64,000 nt of DNA from Pseudomonas sp. SORT22. Its GTDB lineage: Bacteria; Pseudomonadota; Gammaproteobacteria; Pseudomonadales; Pseudomonadaceae. How positions within the stretch are numbered: position 1 is the first letter of the stretch; every line of letters starts with the position of its first letter. Below, piece by piece: positions 63,644 to 64,000 of this stretch. The stretch spans positions 2,728,501 to 2,792,500 of the forward strand of contig NZ_CP071007.1 of the NCBI RefSeq assembly GCF_018417635.1. Reading direction: 5' to 3'. The notes below the pieces were generated by a model, which worked only from the letters and a program-made list of their open reading frames with translations, was not told the origin of the DNA and did not search any database. Position numbers and translations under genes: made by a program.

Positions 63644-64000
63644 ATGACACACGATTCCGTATCCATCGTCGCGGCTGCCCACAGCCCTTTTGGTCGCCTG
63701 GATGGCCTCAACCTCGAAGACCTGATCGTCAAGGTCACCCGCGAAGCCCTGGCAGACGCCGAGATCGACGCCGGTGAGATCGACGCGCTGTTTCTCGGGC
63801 ACTTCAACTCAGGCCTGGTGGCCGATGGCTTTCCTGCCTCGCTGATGCTTCAGGCCGACCCGCAACTGCGCTTCAAGCCCGCCACCCGCTGCGAGAACGC
63901 CTGCGCCTCGGGCTCGGCGGCGATCCAGGCCGGCATCAACGCGATTCGCAGCGGCGCCGCCGACCTGGTGCTGGTGGTCGGCGCCGAGAAAATGACCGGC
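63644..64000 (+). CDS. Thiolase-family protein, N-terminal part, cut by window edge
   Basis: The frame from ATG 63644 starts MTHDSVSIVAAAHSPFGRLD and stays open to the window end (119 residues). ATRCENACASGSAAIQAGINAI places the catalytic Cys of the thiolase/SCP-x superfamily, and LVLVVGAEKMTG continues the fold. It differs from the thiolase at the left edge in its start and active-site surroundings; the GHFNSG and ENACASGS forms are nearer to the lipid-transfer/SCP2 thiolases. The start is preceded by AGGACAGAAG. It is divergent from the PAS-LuxR regulator. Confidence 0.88.
   Translation, partial: MTHDSVSIVAAAHSPFGRLDGLNLEDLIVKVTREALADAEIDAGEIDALFLGHFNSGLVADGFPASLMLQADPQLRFKPATRCENACASGSAAIQAGINAIRSGAADLVLVVGAEKMTG

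Noticed and set aside
1..64000. CRISPR arrays, tRNA or rRNA genes, insertion sequences, prophage
   Set aside because: No spaced direct-repeat array, no cloverleaf or rRNA sequence, and no transposase, integrase or phage structural frame was seen on either strand.

Overview
The window is GC-rich (about 64 % by eye), densely packed chromosomal DNA from a Pseudomonas. The gene set (hpd, mexEF-oprN, periplasmic catalase, ybhP-clsB-ybhN, a complete pyochelin locus) and a REP pair typical of the group support this. The neighbourhood of hpd, a DJ-1 protein, a hybrid sensor kinase and mexEF-oprN recalls the P. putida group from memory; the species is not decided here.

Layout. 1-9.5 kb: a cut-off thiolase with a divergent AraC regulator; periplasmic catalase; an aldolase/DapA-like operon divergent from an XRE-cupin plus AraC regulator pair, with a clear palindromic operator between them; a LysE exporter; an atypical SDR; a TerC-CBS-CorC membrane protein. 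9.5-15.7 kb: a RarD permease, a CSS-EAL phosphodiesterase, hpd, a CSS-only membrane protein without EAL, a DJ-1/PfpI protein and a small deaminase. 15.7-23.5 kb: two related hybrid histidine kinases, one of them the first gene of a four-gene, fully overlapping operon with ybhP, clsB and ybhN (phospholipid synthesis/remodelling), then a HEAT/TPR protein. 23.6-29.7 kb: REP pair, terminator and mexEF-oprN with a MexT-like LysR box upstream.

29.7-34.8 kb: a three-gene operon of TonB-dependent receptor, iron/anion-type periplasmic binding protein and di-haem (DUF1111-like) c-type cytochrome. Its promoter carries two palindromes matching the molybdate-regulator (ModE) operator, the nearer one at 20 of 22 defined bases. 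This is the best candidate for an undescribed system: a molybdenum-responsive, TonB-dependent outer-membrane uptake route.

34.9-59.9 kb: a complete pyochelin locus in the P. aeruginosa order: pchDCBA (minus), pchR-pchEFGHI-fptABCX (plus), with Fur boxes between pchD and pchR and before fptA. PchABD make and activate salicylate, PchE and PchF condense it with two cysteines, PchG reduces, PchC edits, PchHI/FptABCX transport, and PchR senses ferripyochelin. An epimerase-type insert in PchE predicts pyochelin rather than enantio-pyochelin.

60-64 kb: an AT-rich orphan gene that looks acquired, a small exported protein, a DUF533/TerB-like protein, and a PAS-LuxR regulator divergent from a thiolase cut by the right edge, with two overlapping palindromes between them. 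No rRNA, tRNA, CRISPR array, insertion sequence or prophage was seen.
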